From Ascarosepion bandense (lineage: Eukaryota > Mollusca > Cephalopoda > Sepiida > Sepiidae), in assembly GCA_037127315.1 (NCBI GenBank), contig JBBBDQ010000421.1, forward strand, positions 2,181,001 to 2,245,000: DNA of 64,000 nucleotides, in the 5' to 3' direction. The number at the start of each line of letters is the position of its first letter. Within the stretch, counting starts at the first letter, position 1. This document shows positions 34,151 through 44,100 of this stretch, piece by piece. The position numbers were made by a program, and so were the translations under genes. The notes beneath the pieces were generated by a model. That model did no database searches. It saw only the letters and a program-made list of their open reading frames with translations, and was not told the DNA's origin.

Positions 34151-34775
34151 AACCTTCGTAATCATGTAGAAGAAATACAAAAAGTATAATTGAGTAGAAA
34201 CAGAAATACGCGGGGAACTGTGCGAAAACAAGCTTTTACGAATATAGAGGAAGGGAATATGTCCAAATGTAGCTGCCGTCATCGTGAGCGACGGAGTGAA
34301 TGTGTTGCCATGACAACAAGAGGCTGATAGGTGCCGCTTTTCCTGACCCCCCCCCCCCCAAAAAAAAACTCTTTCTTTTTTTATTTATACAAATTTTGTT
34401 TATGCTCCTTCCCTACGATTTGGCTATTATACAAGTTAAACAAATCATCTGTTTGTATTAAATTGTCGCAATGCATCACGTGACTTTTAGCCCGGGATTA
34501 GTGAGAGACAAGGACAAAGAGAAAAGCAACATGTGCGATAGATGACGGACATTGTGCTCCCGTCAAGAGTTTAAAACCTACAACTGGTCTACCAGGCGAA
34601 CACGGTAATTATTTAAGTTACTTTAGATATTGTTAAACATGTAAATAAGGGATTTATATTCGATTTCTTTCACGTTTCTTCATATTTTATTCAAAATCTA
34701 TTATTTTCTTCAAAGCTGTTTGTAACCGTCTTGTTTGTCGTCTGTTTTGTTTTATGCAATTTTCACGGTGTTACG
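34151..34775. other. Unassigned sequence
   Basis: Contains a C11A8 homopolymer junction near 34346-34370. Nothing else supported. Confidence 0.35.
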
Positions 34776-35205
34776 AAAAAAAATTACAAGACAAAAACAA
34801 GAAAAAGATTCCTTAATAAAGTCATGGAAACATCAATATGAAGCGTGGACCTTATTTTGTTGACCAGTGTAGTTACACCACCAAACGAGAAGAAACCCCG
34901 AGAACTAAAAAAATTACAAGACAAAAACAAGAAAAAGATTCCTTAATAAAGTCATGGAAACATCAATATGAAGCGTGGACCTTATTTTGTTGACCAGTGT
35001 AGTTACACCACCAAACGAGAAGAAACCCCGAGAACTAAAAAAATTACAAGACAAAAACAAGAAAAAGATTCCTTAATAAAGTCATGGAAACATCAATATG
35101 AAGCGTGGACCTTATTTTGTTGACCAGTGTAGTTACACCACCAAACGAGAAGAAACCCTGAGAACTAAAAAAATTACAAGACAAAAACAAGAAAAAGATT
35201 CTATA
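34776..35205. repeat. Young tandem triplication, 130-bp unit
   Basis: AAATTACAAG recurs at 34781, 34911, 35041 and 35171, exactly 130 bp apart. Three complete units and one partial are nearly identical; I see one C-to-T change in the third. The unit holds AAGCGTGGACCTTATTTTG and CCAGTGTAGTTACACCACC. Because 130 is not a multiple of 3, frames shift between units and no continuous protein is implied. Confidence 0.97.
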
Positions 35206-35345
35206 GTTAAATTCAGACTGCCAAACTCAAACCCTATTAGTTTTATTTTGACATCCATTCATGTATTACTTTTGCCTTCAGACGCTTACAGTCACATGAC
35301 ATTAAAACACTAATTTCCGTACGATTACCAAAGTTAATTACCATC

Positions 35346-35399
35346 GAGCTTGGTCAGTATCTAGATGAGTGACCGTTTAGAGTACCATATACTGTAAGC
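35346..35399 (+). pseudogene. 5S rRNA-like 3' half
   Basis: GAGCTTGGTCAGTATCTAGA, TGAGTGACCG and ACTGTAAGC match the 3' part of the 5S-like sequence at 9534-9650. It ends at the same terminal GTAAGC and is directly followed by a SINE B-type head. Confidence 0.65.
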
Positions 35400-35570
35400 T
35401 TGCATATGTGAGTGGTGTAATGGATAATGACTTGGAATTGTTAACAGCAGAGCCGAATTTCAGTTCAAGTTGGGTTCGTTATGCGCACTTACGCGAAAAT
35501 ACTCTTGGGAAAAAGTTTGAATCTGTCTCTTCACCCACAACTAAGGGTTAATTAGCATCTCGAAACAAAA
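35400..35570 (+). mobile_element. Diverged SINE B-type copy behind the 5S-like segment
   Basis: Box A (GTGGTGTAATGGATAATG) lies about 14 bp after the 5S-like end, followed by AGAGCCGAATTTCAG, TACGCGAAAATACTCTTGGG and a remnant of AACTAAGGGTTAA. The order and orientation match 9650-9361. Confidence 0.6.
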
Positions 35571-35723
35571 ACTCTTTCAATCTAAAAATATTTTCTTATT
35601 TAAAAATCTGCTAAGGGTTGATAAATCGTAGAAAACAAATAAGTAAAATTTTGCTTTCATTATGACGACTAGCAACTGCCCAACAGGTTTTGTACTAGGT
35701 TTTCACTTAGGTTTTCACTTACA

Positions 35724-36027
35724 GCGGATGTGCATTGTGGGGTAGTGGATATCAACTCGGAACGACAAGTCGGGGAGCCGAGTTTGAATTCCAGTTGAAT
35801 TCCTTGCATTCACTTACACGCAAATACCCTTGGAAAAGTATTAATCCGTTTCTTCACTCCAGTTATGGGTTAAATAATAGGACAGATTGGGTTCTATAGC
35901 CTTTGTCGGCAACCAGTCTACCGCAGAAAGCAATGACAACTTACTGCGGGATAATCTTCTGCCCAGTCAGTCTTTCGCAGACATGATCGCCCAAGCGTGT
36001 ATCACGTATGGCACTTAACTGACTGAC
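35724..36027 (+). mobile_element. SINE B, full-length reference copy
   Basis: Head with box A (GTGGGGTAGTGGATATCA) and box B (CGAGTTTGAATTCCAG). The body holds ACGCAAATACCCTTGG-like and AGTTATGGGTTAAATAAT sequences, GCAACCAGTCTACCGCAGAA and CTGCCCAGTCAGTC. The tail ends ACTTAACTGACTGAC. About 304 bp, no coding potential, pol III-type promoter expected. Confidence 0.88.
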
Positions 36028-36652
36028 TTTTACTTACAGCATCTGATGTTTCTAGCGGCCCGTCTCCTAATTTCAGTGTATTTTAACCGTAAGTCCATAT
36101 TTTGAATAAAGGAGAGATATTTCTCTTTCTGTTTGAACATTTGGGATGAGGAATTATTGTTATTTAAATCATTTGCAGTTGAATTTTACACTTCGGCTAT
36201 TGTTCTCCCTGGTCTTCTTCAAGTGTTTGTTGATCCGGATAATTGTCAGGGAATTTCGAACGGAACCTTTTATTCCATCAAATTGGTTAAGTTGTTCTCA
36301 TTCAGCTGTGCATTAGGGTATCTTGTCTTGTTTATTTGTTCTTTTAGTACAGCTCAATTATTGTTAGTGTAGTTCTCATTGAGTCTGAGTATTATCCAGC
36401 ACAGGGTGTGAACTTCTAATACATTGCTAAATGCACTAACCAATGCTTTCATCTTTTAGGTTATACCACGAGGTGGTGTTGGTTGCTTGAAACATGGTTA
36501 TTAAGAAAGACGTGGTATACTGAGCCACACACAGTGAAAAGAGAACCATCTAACCCTGTAGATTGCATAAAGAGTTTTCATAACTCTTTATCCGAGATAT
36601 TCAGACAGAAAGAAGATGTCTCCTTTAATCGTGTTGATCTAGAAAATCTACT
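36028..36652. other. Unassigned sequence
   Basis: Two open frames (36133-36372 and 36483-36650) carry no motif I recognise. The second runs into LINE A. Confidence 0.35.
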
Positions 36653-37264
36653 TCTTTTTTTTTTTAATCATCTCACCCCAAGCAAGGCATTCCACTGCCA
36701 CTATTGCGCATGGGGCTACACAGGGGAAGGTAAAGAGAAGGAGTGGTTAGACATAGGGAATGTCAGGAGGAAGGTGACAGATGAGTAAGGATAGCGAGGG
36801 TGAGGGTTGGGCAGATGGGAAGAGTGTTTGATAGAATGGGAGCAGGTTAGTGTGTTAGGAGGTGTCTATTGGCCTTACATTTAAACTCCTGGAGATTGTA
36901 GCCGTCGGGGAAGCAATCGTGTGGAAGAGAATTCCACAGTCGGGAAGTGCGAGGAAAGAAACTGTTGGAGTAGAAGTTACGGCTGCATTTTATCGGTTTC
37001 ACTGTAAAAGGGTGGGATCTAGTTGCTAATCTAGTATCTCGTTCAAATTCGTATTTAGGGGGCACCAGTGATCTAAGTTCATCGGAGCAGAAGCAGTGAA
37101 AGTATTTATAGAAGAGACACAGGGAAGCCACGTCGCGCCGGTGGGAGAGAGACTGCAGGCGGTCTGCCAAGTCGGTATCTATCACATTACAGACCCTCCT
37201 CTGAACCTTATCGAGAAGCCCGAGGAGAACAGCAGGGGTACCCGACCAGATATGGCAGCAGTAT
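36653..37264 (-). mobile_element. LINE A, ORF2 C-terminus and 3' UTR
   Basis: On the minus strand an open frame (36847-37185) gives RRDVASLCLFYKYFHCFCSD, SLVPPKYEFERDTRLATRSH, NFYSNSFFPRTSRLWNSLPH and GYNLQEFKCKANRHLLTH, the standard end of a Jockey/CR1-type ORF2. The 3' UTR ends in the shared tail (GTAGCCCCATGCGC ... TTGCTTGGGGTGAGATGATT) plus A-run. It is 5'-truncated at ~37264 next to a SINE B piece. Confidence 0.88.
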
Positions 37265-37265
37265 T

Positions 37266-37430
37266 ATAAATAATAGAACAGATTGAGTACTATAGTCTTG
37301 GCTGGCAACCAGTCTACCGCAGATAGTAATGGCAACCTACAGCAGGATAATCTTCTACCCAGTCAGTTATGTCTCTTTCGCAGACATGATCGCCCAAGCG
37401 TGTATCATGTTTGGCATTTAACTGACTGAC
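37266..37430 (+). mobile_element. SINE B, 3' half
   Basis: From TAAATAATAGAACAGATTG through GGCAACCAGTCTACCGCAGA to ATTTAACTGACTGAC. It begins directly where LINE A is truncated. Confidence 0.8.
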
Positions 37431-37514
37431 ATTGTTCGGACCCTTGTCCTTATCTTTGTTGTCATGTGCACGACGTTACGGATGTTGTAGGATTCTGTTG
37501 ATATTTGTTGGAAG

Positions 37515-37661
37515 TTTGAATCGAACTCTTTATTTTGTCCCTGGGGGTAAATTGTTCTAATTCAATTGCCATGAATTTTTTTTTCCGTTTTTGATAAAGG
37601 CATCGAACGTGTAATTAGAACGATCTAATCCCAGGGACTAAATAAAGAGTTTGGTTCGAAA
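37515..37661. repeat. Imperfect palindrome, ~60-bp arms
   Basis: TTTGAATCGAACTCTTTATT .. GTCCCTGGG .. TTGTTCTAATT is mirrored by AATTAGAACGATCTAATCCC .. GGGACTAAATAAAGAG .. GGTTCGAAA. The outer end resembles GGTTTGAAATT in family D, so it may be a foldback made from a PLE-type terminus. Confidence 0.75.
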
Positions 37662-38220
37662 TTATAGCGTTATAATTCAATGCAAAGCTTTAAAATATAC
37701 TGTGATGATGACGAAGAGGCTTCTGAGTTTCAAATTATTATAAATAATTGCATTCATTATTTGAAGATAATAACATCATTTGTTGTGTTGTGGGTGGGAA
37801 TTAATTTTAAAAATTGCTTATCATTGTTACAATGATTATAATGAAATGATTGCTGTAAATTAAAAAAAGACAAAAATATAGAAGATGAAAATAAGGAAGT
37901 AGTGAACTGGCTCCCCCGGAAATTATCATCGTTAATGATCGTATTTGCAGCTGTAATGGAAGTTGTTGTGTTTAGAATCCTTATTTGAGAGACAATCTCC
38001 CAAATATAAAATAAGAAGATAAAAGAAATGAGATGAAAAAAGAAGCCAAGCATTTAAGTATGAATGAGTGGAGACAGGAATGGGAAGAGAGTGCCGAAAA
38101 GAACTGGAAAGAAATCATAAAATTAATACGACAAAAAATTAACAAGAAAGTATTGATCATTCTTTGTTACTGAAACACTACCTTACAAAATAATAAAAAA
38201 TAATAAATGAAAATAAAAAT
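37662..38220. other. Unassigned AT-rich sequence
   Basis: Nothing recognised. Confidence 0.35.
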
Positions 38221-38256
<36 letters not shown>

Positions 38257-38310
38257 GCTGTTAATAATATTAATAATAATAATAGTAATAATAATATTAA
38301 TAATTCTTTG
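38221..38310. repeat. (AAT)n microsatellite
   Basis: About 28 imperfect AAT/AAC units. Confidence 0.9.
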
Positions 38311-38349
38311 TCTCGGGGGATGAAGACGAAAATGGTACTAGCAATGCTT

Positions 38350-38684
38350 ATTTTTTTTTTTGTTTTTAATTATATCACCCCCAAGCTCGGCAGTAACGCC
38401 ACTGATGTGCAGGGGGCTACATAGGAGTGAAAAGATTGGAAAAGAGAAAGCCGGAAACCGCATCCTAAACAGGAAACAAGGGATGAGCCTCTTCACCTGT
38501 TCAATAGACGAGGGTGGAGTGTGAACCGGGCGATAGTTTAGTCTATCTACTCCAATTGAAAAAAAAAAAGAAAGAAAAGTGAGAAGATTGGAAAAGAGAA
38601 AACCGGAAATCGCATCCTAAATAGGAAACAAGGGATGAGCCTCTTCACCTGTTCAATAGATGTGGTTGGAGTGTGAACCGTATA
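38350..38684 (-). mobile_element. Element C: tRNA-like SINE with LINE A tail, doubled body
   Basis: On the minus strand two ~125-bp units are repeated in tandem: TAGACTAAACTATCGCCCGG with a box-B-like GGTTCACACTCCACCC, then AGGCTCATCCCTTGTTTCC and GGTTTCCGGCTTTCTC. They are followed by the tail GTAGCCCCCTGCAC..CAGTGGCGTTACTGCC..GCTTGGGGGTGATATAATT and an A-run. The tail is the same one LINE A carries. The copy at 52808-53150 has the same doubled design. Confidence 0.75.
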
Positions 38685-38951
38685 ATGAAATATTCGGCAT
38701 TCATTGAACTAGTAGCCACTGCTACCCTTGATTGAAAGTTAAATCTTTTTACTAAAACATTTTTTCAAGGAATTTTAAAATGTTGTTACTAAAACACTCC
38801 CTTACAAAATAATAACAAAATGATAAATGAAAATAGAAAATTCATAATAATAATAGCTGTTAATAATAGTAATAATGAAACTGAAGTCTTTATTCTTGCA
38901 GCGGAAGACCAAAGTCCTTTCACTAGGAATTTTCAGGCAAATATTATACAA

Positions 38952-39413
38952 CGGAGAATCTGTAATGTGATCGATACCGACTTGGCTGACCGGCTGCAGT
39001 TACTCTCTCACCGGCGTGACGTGGCTTCCCTGTGCCTCTTCTATAAATACTTTCACGGCTTCTTCTCTGATGAACTTAGATCACTGGTACCCCCTAGGTA
39101 CGAATTTGCACGAGATACTAGATTAGCAACAAGGTCCCACCTTTTTACAGTGAAACCGATAAAATGTAATCGCAATTTCTACTCCAACAGCTTCTTTTCT
39201 CGCACTTCCCGCCTGTGGAATTCCCTTCCACATACTTACTTAACTCGCACCCATTCTCCCAAACACTCTTCCTATGTACCTCCTTACTCGTCTATCGCCC
39301 TCCTTCTGACATTTCCTATATCTAATCACTTTCTCACCACCTTCCCCCATGTAACCCCCTGCGCTATAGTGGCAGTGGAATGCCTTGCTTGGGGTGAAAT
39401 GATTAAAAAAACA
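38952..39413 (+). mobile_element. LINE A, ORF2 C-terminus and 3' end
   Basis: Open frame part: RRICNVIDTDLADRLQLLSH, RRDVASLCLFYKYFHGFFSD, NFYSNSFFSRTSRLWNSLPH. The FPDGYNLQEFK part is deleted, so the frame runs from SLPH straight into UTR sequence. The shared 3' tail and A-run end at 39413. LINE D follows immediately. Confidence 0.87.
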
Positions 39414-40015
39414 TAATAATGTGGACCCAAAATTCAGGTTCTGTGATAAATACCAAGAAACAATAGACCATCTAATCTCACGATGTTCTGTTACTTGTCC
39501 CAAAATGAATATAAACATCGTCACGATAGAGTGGGGCAATATTTACATTGGACAATGTGCAAACACTATGGAAAATCTGTAAACAAACACTGGTTACAGA
39601 AATAGATGTTACCATTCTATGGGATTACATAATCTACATAGACAGAAAAATTGAAGCAAATTGGCCGGACATTATTGTTAAAAACCAGAAAGAAAAACCT
39701 TGCCTAATAATTGATACGGCTTGTCCAGCGGATTGTAACATAGCAATCAAGAAATTCGAAAAACTGTCAGAATATAGATTTGGAAATTAAAATAGAAAAA
39801 ATGTGGAAATTGAAAACAAGAATCGTGCCAGTGATAGTAGGTGCACTTGGAATGATAAAAAATGGAACAAAACCAGCTCAGCTGGTATCAAAACCTGCAA
39901 CCATATCGCTTATATTTGAAAGAGATGCATCTATCTGGTATAGTGATATGAAAGTACGTGCCAAGATGGGTATATTAGTCTTTGGGTATTCGTACCACAG
40001 TTTTAGCGTATAACG
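39414..40015 (+). mobile_element. LINE D, ORF2 C-terminal remnant
   Basis: Shifted frames give KYQETIDHLISRCS (decayed C..C..H..C knuckle), DRVGQYLHWTMCKHYGK, VTILWDYIIYIDRKIEANWP, KPCLIIDTACPADCN, and finally KMWKLKTRIVPVIVGALGMI. The run IPVIVGALGMIKKG is very common at the end of a widespread metazoan LINE ORF2. Several stops and frameshifts. The element ends in an AAC/AAT simple-repeat tail. Confidence 0.75.
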
Positions 40016-40030
40016 TATGGCCCTCTAACT

Positions 40031-40061
<31 letters not shown>

Positions 40062-40098
40062 AATAATAATAATAATAATAATGATGATAATAATAATA
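40031..40098. repeat. (AAC)n(AAT)n tail of LINE D
   Basis: About 10 AAC then about 12 AAT units directly after the LINE D end. Confidence 0.9.
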
Positions 40099-40472
40099 TC
40101 TTAATCATGATAGCGTTGGGATGATTATCTAATAGAATCTACCCAAACGACTTTCTTTGACTAGAAAGACCAATGTAATAAGTGGATTCTATTTTAGAGA
40201 AAGAAAGAAAAAAAGTTCTTAGCGATTTTGAGATTCTAACGGACCACCCAGACCAGGCCTGGAGACAAGGCTTAAACAATATAAATTTAAGAAAAAAAAT
40301 AAAAATAAAAAACAAAAAAATATGTTAGATATGATTTAAACTCATCCAACCAATTATATAGTGAAATCATGAGTACATTTGCCGAAAGCGAAAACCTTAA
40401 TTATTTAAACTTAGCAAGAGTATTGAAGAAAGTAAGTAAAACTTTTCTTGTCAAAGCTGTTGAGGTGTTCTT
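40099..40472. other. Unassigned AT-rich sequence
   Basis: Nothing recognised beyond A-rich runs. Confidence 0.35.
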
Positions 40473-41028
40473 TTTCTTCTATGTGCCACGTTTATTCAGG
40501 ACGTAGGCGATCATGACCTTCCACATCGCTCTTTCTTTAGTAGCTCTTAACACGCTCTCTCCTGTTATCCCTCCCAAACCCCGCTCTGCCATTTATTTGC
40601 TCAAGCCCATCAAGTATGCTACACACTGCTTCGGCCTGTCTTCCTATCCCTCTGTCTGACCTGTGAGTATCAGGGTCTCCTTCCTCATTATGTCCCAGGA
40701 ACTTTAGCTATCTTTTCCTTATGTTAAGTATCAGTTTCATTTTCATTCCCATTCTCTCTGAAAACTCATAGATGCTCATATACTCGGTTCATGGTATCCT
40801 CAGTATCTTTCTGTAGAACCACATTTTGGTTGCTTCAATTATTTCTTTCACCTTTGGTGAGATTGTTCAGTATTCGCTGCCATATTGAAGAACAGACATC
40901 ACATGACAACCCGGCAACATTTTCTTGTCTCCCAGTATTCTACTCAACTCAGCTTCTGGATTGTATCCTTGGCCGTGTCAATACGCCTTCGGATCTCAGT
41001 TTCGCATTATGCATCCCCTGCTGGTGTT
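40473..41028 (-). mobile_element. LINE B, diverged 3' copy
   Basis: Plus-strand landmarks TTCAGGACGTAGGCGATCAT, TAGCTCTTAACACGC, CCCAGGAACTTTAGCTATC, TTCTGTAGAACCACATTTTG, CTGCCATATTGAAGAAC and ATACGCCTTCGGATCTC are complements of LINE B ORF2. It is interrupted by many indels. Confidence 0.75.
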
Positions 41029-41354
41029 TTAGAGAGGTGTTTAGTGTAGATATTCAATAAAAGAAATTTTAAAAGTTGTAATGCCTTTTAAGCACAAACC
41101 CCTTCACTATGAGAAACTACTTTCTCAAAGAATAACGGAGGGATGCCAATAACTATTGGCGTGACTGTCATCTTCATTATTATTAATTTCTTTACTTGAG
41201 CCACGCAAAAAGCTTAGTGAAAATTTTAGAATTGAAAATCTGAGAAAGAGTCAAAACCACCAAAATAACAATTCCACAAAACCTGCCAAAGTACTAAGAA
41301 AGTATACAAAAAACATATACTTGCTGTCACTTGATCTCAAGTGAAAGCCATCAG
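41029..41354. other. Unassigned sequence
   Basis: Nothing recognised. Confidence 0.35.
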
Positions 41355-41632
41355 TTACTGATACACGGTTAGTGATCACGTTTCGAAACAGACATGACAG
41401 AAGATTTTTCTGTAGTAGTTTGCTATTACTTTCGGCGGTAGATTTGTTACCAACCAAGGCTATAAAACCCAATTTGTCCTGTTATTTGACCCATACCTGG
41501 AGGAAAGAGACGGATTATTACCTTTTCCAAGGGTATTTGCGCTAGAGTAAATGCAAGAATTAAACTAGAATTCGAACTTGGCTCTCCCATTTACCATTCC
41601 GAGACTGTATACACTGTACCACAACGCACAAG
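41355..41632 (-). mobile_element. SINE B, diverged copy
   Basis: Minus strand, with GCGTTGTGGTACAGTG (box A), GAGAGCCAAGTTCGAATTC (box B), AGGTATGGGTCAAATAACAG and GGTAACAAATCTACCGCCGA. The 3' ACTGACTGAC tail is eroded. Confidence 0.75.
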
Positions 41633-41738
41633 CAGTGTGAAAACTTAATAATTACGCTCAATAATAATCATCATCTCTTTCTCCTCCTCCTCCTCTTTCT
41701 CCTTCTCCTCCACCACCTCCACCTCCAGAGAAAGAGTG

Positions 41739-42045
41739 AGTCAGTCAGTTAAGTGCCATACGGGATACACGCTTGGGCGATCATGTCTCGAAAGAGACAT
41801 GACTGACTGGGCAAAGATTATCCCGCAGTAGGTTGCCATTGCTTTCTGCGGTAGACTGGTTGCCGACCAAGGCTATAGAACCCAATCTGGCCTTCTATTT
41901 AACCCATAACTGGAAGAAAGAGACGGATTAATACCTTTCCCAAGGGTATTTGTACGTAAGTGAATGCAATGGATTCAACTGCAATTCGAACTCGGCTCCC
42001 CGGTTTCTCGTTCCGAGCCGATATCCACTGTACCACAACGCACAT
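41739..42045 (-). mobile_element. SINE B, full-length copy
   Basis: From the CAGTCAGTTAAGTGCC tail complement (41741) to the GTGCGTTGTGGTACAGTGG head (42045). All body blocks are present. It is preceded by a CT-rich tract (41680-41730). Confidence 0.87.
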
Positions 42046-42980
42046 AAAAATATAGGTTTGAGTGTGCCGGCGAATATATAAAAGGAAGGCTTTGTCCGCT
42101 ATTCTTGTGCAACATTCTATAGTGACTGGCAAAGAGGAAACTTGTGAGTCATTGGCCAACGATAGGCGGTGGGGGAAGGATTGGTTGATGACACAGCGGA
42201 TTGTATGAAATATAATCCACGAGATGAATGAAAGAATAGACGAATAAAACAAGAAAAGAAAATAGAGAAACAAAATAATAAGATAATAAGACGAAAGAGA
42301 GCAAGGGAAAAAGAAGAGTTGACGAGCCAAGGGAACTGGAGGACTAAGATGGAGATGAACGTAATTGAAAACGAAAAATGAAAAAAAAAAATTAAAAAGA
42401 ATAAAACAAAAGACAGGAACAGGAAACGAAGATATGAAAATAATCTGGTATTAAATTCTAAAAGAAGAAAGATATAAAAAGAATATATAAAAATATGAAC
42501 GAGGGATTTTCTTTCCCATTGGCATTAACTGTAAATTCGCCTCTTATCTGATTTGGAGAAAGGAAATCTATTTTAAAGTATAAAAAAAACCCCCAAAAAA
42601 CAAAAAACAAAAAACGTTGTGGACATATGCATGTCTTCGCGTTCGTGTAGGTATTTGGATGTATTTATTTTTGAGTAAGCGTCGAGATGTGTATTTAGGT
42701 ATCACTCGAATATGTCGATTTCTTTTCCTGAGCGCGTTGTATTATATTGCTTCAGCTACTGTAATTATCTTTATAGTTTACAAGTTGTAGACTGACCGCT
42801 CAAAAAATGGATCGGAGAGGAATAATATGACTTGGGTTCCTTCCTTTTAATAGACAGATTCAAAATGTCACGTAAGTTAAATCCATAAAATGATTGCCTT
42901 TCGGTCCAGAATTCGATGATCACACACACACAGTCCTTATAAATATAGCAAATTCCAATAATTTGCAGTATGATAGAAAC
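42046..42980. other. Unassigned; TATA-like box and purine-rich stretch
   Basis: ATATAAAAGG near 42079 is a possible TATA box. 42230-42500 is A/G-rich with no coding sense. Confidence 0.3.
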
Positions 42981-43283
42981 CTAGGTTGCGCATAAGATAT
43001 CATCTCGGAACGAGAAATCGGTGAGCCGAATTCGAATTCCAGTTGAATTCCTTGTATTCACTTACGCGCAAATACCCTTGAGAAAGGTATTAATCCGTAT
43101 CTTCCCTCCAGTTATGGGTTAAATAACAGGACATATTGGGTTCTATAGCCTTGGCTGGCAACCAGTCTACAGTAGAAAGTAATGGCAACCTATTATGGGA
43201 TAATTTTCTGCCCAGTCAGTCATGTCTCTTTCGCGACATGATTGCCCAAGTATGTATAATGTGTTGTACTTAACTGACTGACT
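42981..43283 (+). mobile_element. SINE B, nearly full-length copy
   Basis: Head is eroded in box A (TAGGTTGCGCATAAGATATC), box B is GCCGAATTCGAATTCCAG, and the complete body and ACTTAACTGACTGAC tail are kept. Confidence 0.85.
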
Positions 43284-44039
43284 CGCATATCAGGATCGAA
43301 ACTGTGAATAAAATATTCACGGTTCATGCTTGTTCTCTTGCTTTTGTTTAAGTACTTTCGACTGGCTCAGTCATTATCAAGAACCATCTGCTGCGTGACA
43401 GACACATTTCTCAGCTAACGTCCTGGTATTTTACAGAGTTGAAAGTTTGAATCAATCCAAAGTGACGTCATGTGTAACGGTTTTACGTATATCAAATATT
43501 TTATACACACGTCAAGATACCGTCTTATGTATGAAATACATTTTATTTAATGAAGTTTATTTTTGGGGTAACAGCAGCTTCTCGTACTGTGAGTGTTTTC
43601 TTGTACTGTTTCCTGTATAGTGTTTTAGTATTATGCACTAATGTTTATATTATATTGAAACTTGTATTTTGGTCGTTTGGGATATGTTGATTGGTATGTG
43701 CACAAATTGTATTAAGTGTACACACTGTACAGAAATCATTTGCAACATTTAATTTAATGTTTCGCAATTAAACGGGTGTCACCAGTAAAAAAAAAAATAA
43801 TTTCACAAGATTCTTATAGTTTCTGCTTAAATCTAGATTTATGTTCTTTTCCGGTGTGGGTAAATTTGTCTGAAATTTTGATATGTTAATTTAATATATA
43901 TATATATATTGTAACAAAGTTGTGGAACTCGTAGGATTTTTAACCTGCTGTTCATGCATTTACTTTTATAAAGATTGCTCGATACAAACGTAGAGCGTTT
44001 TATTGTAATAGTTGTTACAATGGTTTATAAATTCATAGT
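43284..44039. other. Unassigned, AT-rich; left flank of hammerhead
   Basis: TATATATATTGTAACAAAG near 43899 and TAATAGTTGTTACAATGG near 44006 bracket the region beside the hammerhead and may belong to the same small retroelement. Confidence 0.3.
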
Positions 44040-44100
44040 ATCACTACACAAAAATTTTCGTGTTTCGAAGCTACCTATTAGGTGCTTCTCATCGGGTGAC
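44040..44100 (-). ncRNA. Type I hammerhead ribozyme motif (61 nt, nearly canonical)
   Basis: On the minus strand: stem I 5' strand GTCAC (44100-44096); core CCGATGA (44095-44089), where canonical is CTGATGA; stem II GAAGC-ACC/GGT-A-GCTTC with a small loop (44088-44067); GAAA (44066-44063); stem III CACGAAAA/TTTTTGTG (44062-44047). The cleavage triplet GUA is at 44047-44045. The returning stem I strand is GTGAT (44044-44040), which pairs with GTCAC through four Watson-Crick pairs and one G-U. The A15.1-U16.1 and C15.2-G16.2 pairs are kept. The single core change, U4 to C, is expected to reduce cleavage. Such motifs are known from Penelope-like elements and animal retrozymes. Confidence 0.7.

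Noticed and set aside
36133..36372. Small secreted or membrane protein (79 codons, hydrophobic)
   Set aside because: Hydrophobicity follows T-rich DNA. There is no convincing signal peptide or gene structure.
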